33,801 nt of DNA from NCBI GenBank assembly GCA_013287645.1, contig JABDDJ010000026.1:1-33801 (forward strand), given 5' to 3'. This DNA comes from Chlamydiota bacterium. Lineage in GTDB: Bacteria; Chlamydiota; Chlamydiia; Chlamydiales; JABDDJ01. Both the position numbers and the translations under genes were made by a program. The notes below the pieces were generated by a model. The model had not been told where the DNA came from and did not search any database. It saw only the letters and a list, made by a program, of their open reading frames with translations. This document shows positions 33,412-33,801 of the stretch, one piece after another (the first letter of the stretch is position 1; every line of letters starts with the position of its first letter).

Positions 33412-33801
33412 GGTATTAGCGCCTTATCGCTGCCATATTCCCAGCCGGCACGGGCCAGGTTAGAGCGCGCATTGGGGTATAATTCTTCTAAGGTCTGCAG
33501 AAGATCTGCGGTCTTCTTCCTAAGCGATTTCTGCCCCACCGGACAGCGGCACATCGCACGCAAAAAACCCTTACTTTTCGCATAATTCACGATCAAATCC
33601 TCAGGAACAAAAATTAAAGGGCGAATAATCGTCACCCCATACTTTATCATGGGAACTTTTGCCAAATTACCGGCAAATTCTCCCTTATGTAGCAAATTCA
33701 TCAACAAAGTCTGCACATGGTCATCCCTATGATGTCCAAATGCGATATAGGTACTCTGATTAGCCTTTGCTGTATCAAATAAAAGCTTACGACGCTCGCG
33801 C
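33408..33801 (-). CDS. ttcA: TtcA-like tRNA 2-thiolation ATPase, 5' end cut by the window
   Basis: Only the C-terminal 130 residues are in the window. The visible part reads FGHHRDDHVQTLLMNLLHKG and later IRPLIFVPEDLIVNYAKSKG, the conserved blocks of PP-loop tRNA thiolases of the TtcA/TilS superfamily. CRCPVGQKSLRKKTADLLQTLEELYP matches the C-terminal cysteine region of TtcA relatives, where a cysteine helps bind the 4Fe-4S cluster. TtcA makes 2-thiocytidine at tRNA position 32. The PP-loop itself (SGGKDS) and the CxxC motif should lie beyond the window, so TtcA versus a TtcA-like paralogue cannot be settled. Its TGA overlaps the next ATG by 4 bases. Confidence 0.8.
   Translation of the reverse strand, partial: RERRKLLFDTAKANQSTYIAFGHHRDDHVQTLLMNLLHKGEFAGNLAKVPMIKYGVTIIRPLIFVPEDLIVNYAKSKGFLRAMCRCPVGQKSLRKKTADLLQTLEELYPNARSNLARAGWEYGSDKALIP

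Overview
The window looks like chromosomal DNA from an environmental (amoeba- or protist-associated) member of the Chlamydiota. Three things point there: a plant/chlamydial-type enoyl-ACP reductase (about 299 residues, with the long Y-x7-K spacing), the gmk - small omega-like protein - metG gene order that I recall from Chlamydia, and a very large DUF3638/DUF3645-like protein. The DNA is moderately AT-rich, intergenic gaps are short, and only a few Shine-Dalgarno sites are strong. No rRNA, tRNA, CRISPR or complete insertion sequence was recognised.

Layout. 1-2591 (minus): a 3'-truncated AAA ATPase of the DUF234 type behind a long imperfect palindrome, then a CgeB-like glycosyltransferase. 2697-3766 (plus): tpiA-secG. 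3946-6911 (minus): fabI, then an orphan methyl-accepting (MCP-like) membrane sensor. 7021-7950 (plus): a membrane-anchored kinase-fold-like protein. 8094-9551 (minus): a secreted LURP-one-like protein and a membrane-binding-like hypothetical. 9644-20395 (plus): one 3583-residue giant with SF2-like helicase motifs. 20550-21041 (minus): a Dps-type ferritin. 21178-26669 (plus): a tight run waaA - CPBP protease - mutS - family 92-like glycosyltransferase. 26733-33801 (minus): a UPF0696-like protein, metG, a membrane protein, an omega-like rpoZ, gmk, yicC, a hypothetical and a partial ttcA-like gene.

Housekeeping genes cover glycolysis (TpiA), secretion (SecG), fatty-acid and lipid A-Kdo synthesis (FabI, WaaA), mismatch repair (MutS), iron/DNA protection (Dps), translation (MetG), nucleotide supply and transcription (Gmk, RpoZ), RNA turnover (YicC) and tRNA thiolation (TtcA-like).

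The accessory signal of most interest is the 9.6-20.4 kb giant and its small neighbours, together with a family of long, nearly perfect palindromes built from tandem 8-9 bp units (CGCAAAG / CGCGAAG). These occupy all four convergent gene junctions in the window. A different, 233 bp composite palindrome separates yicC from gmk.
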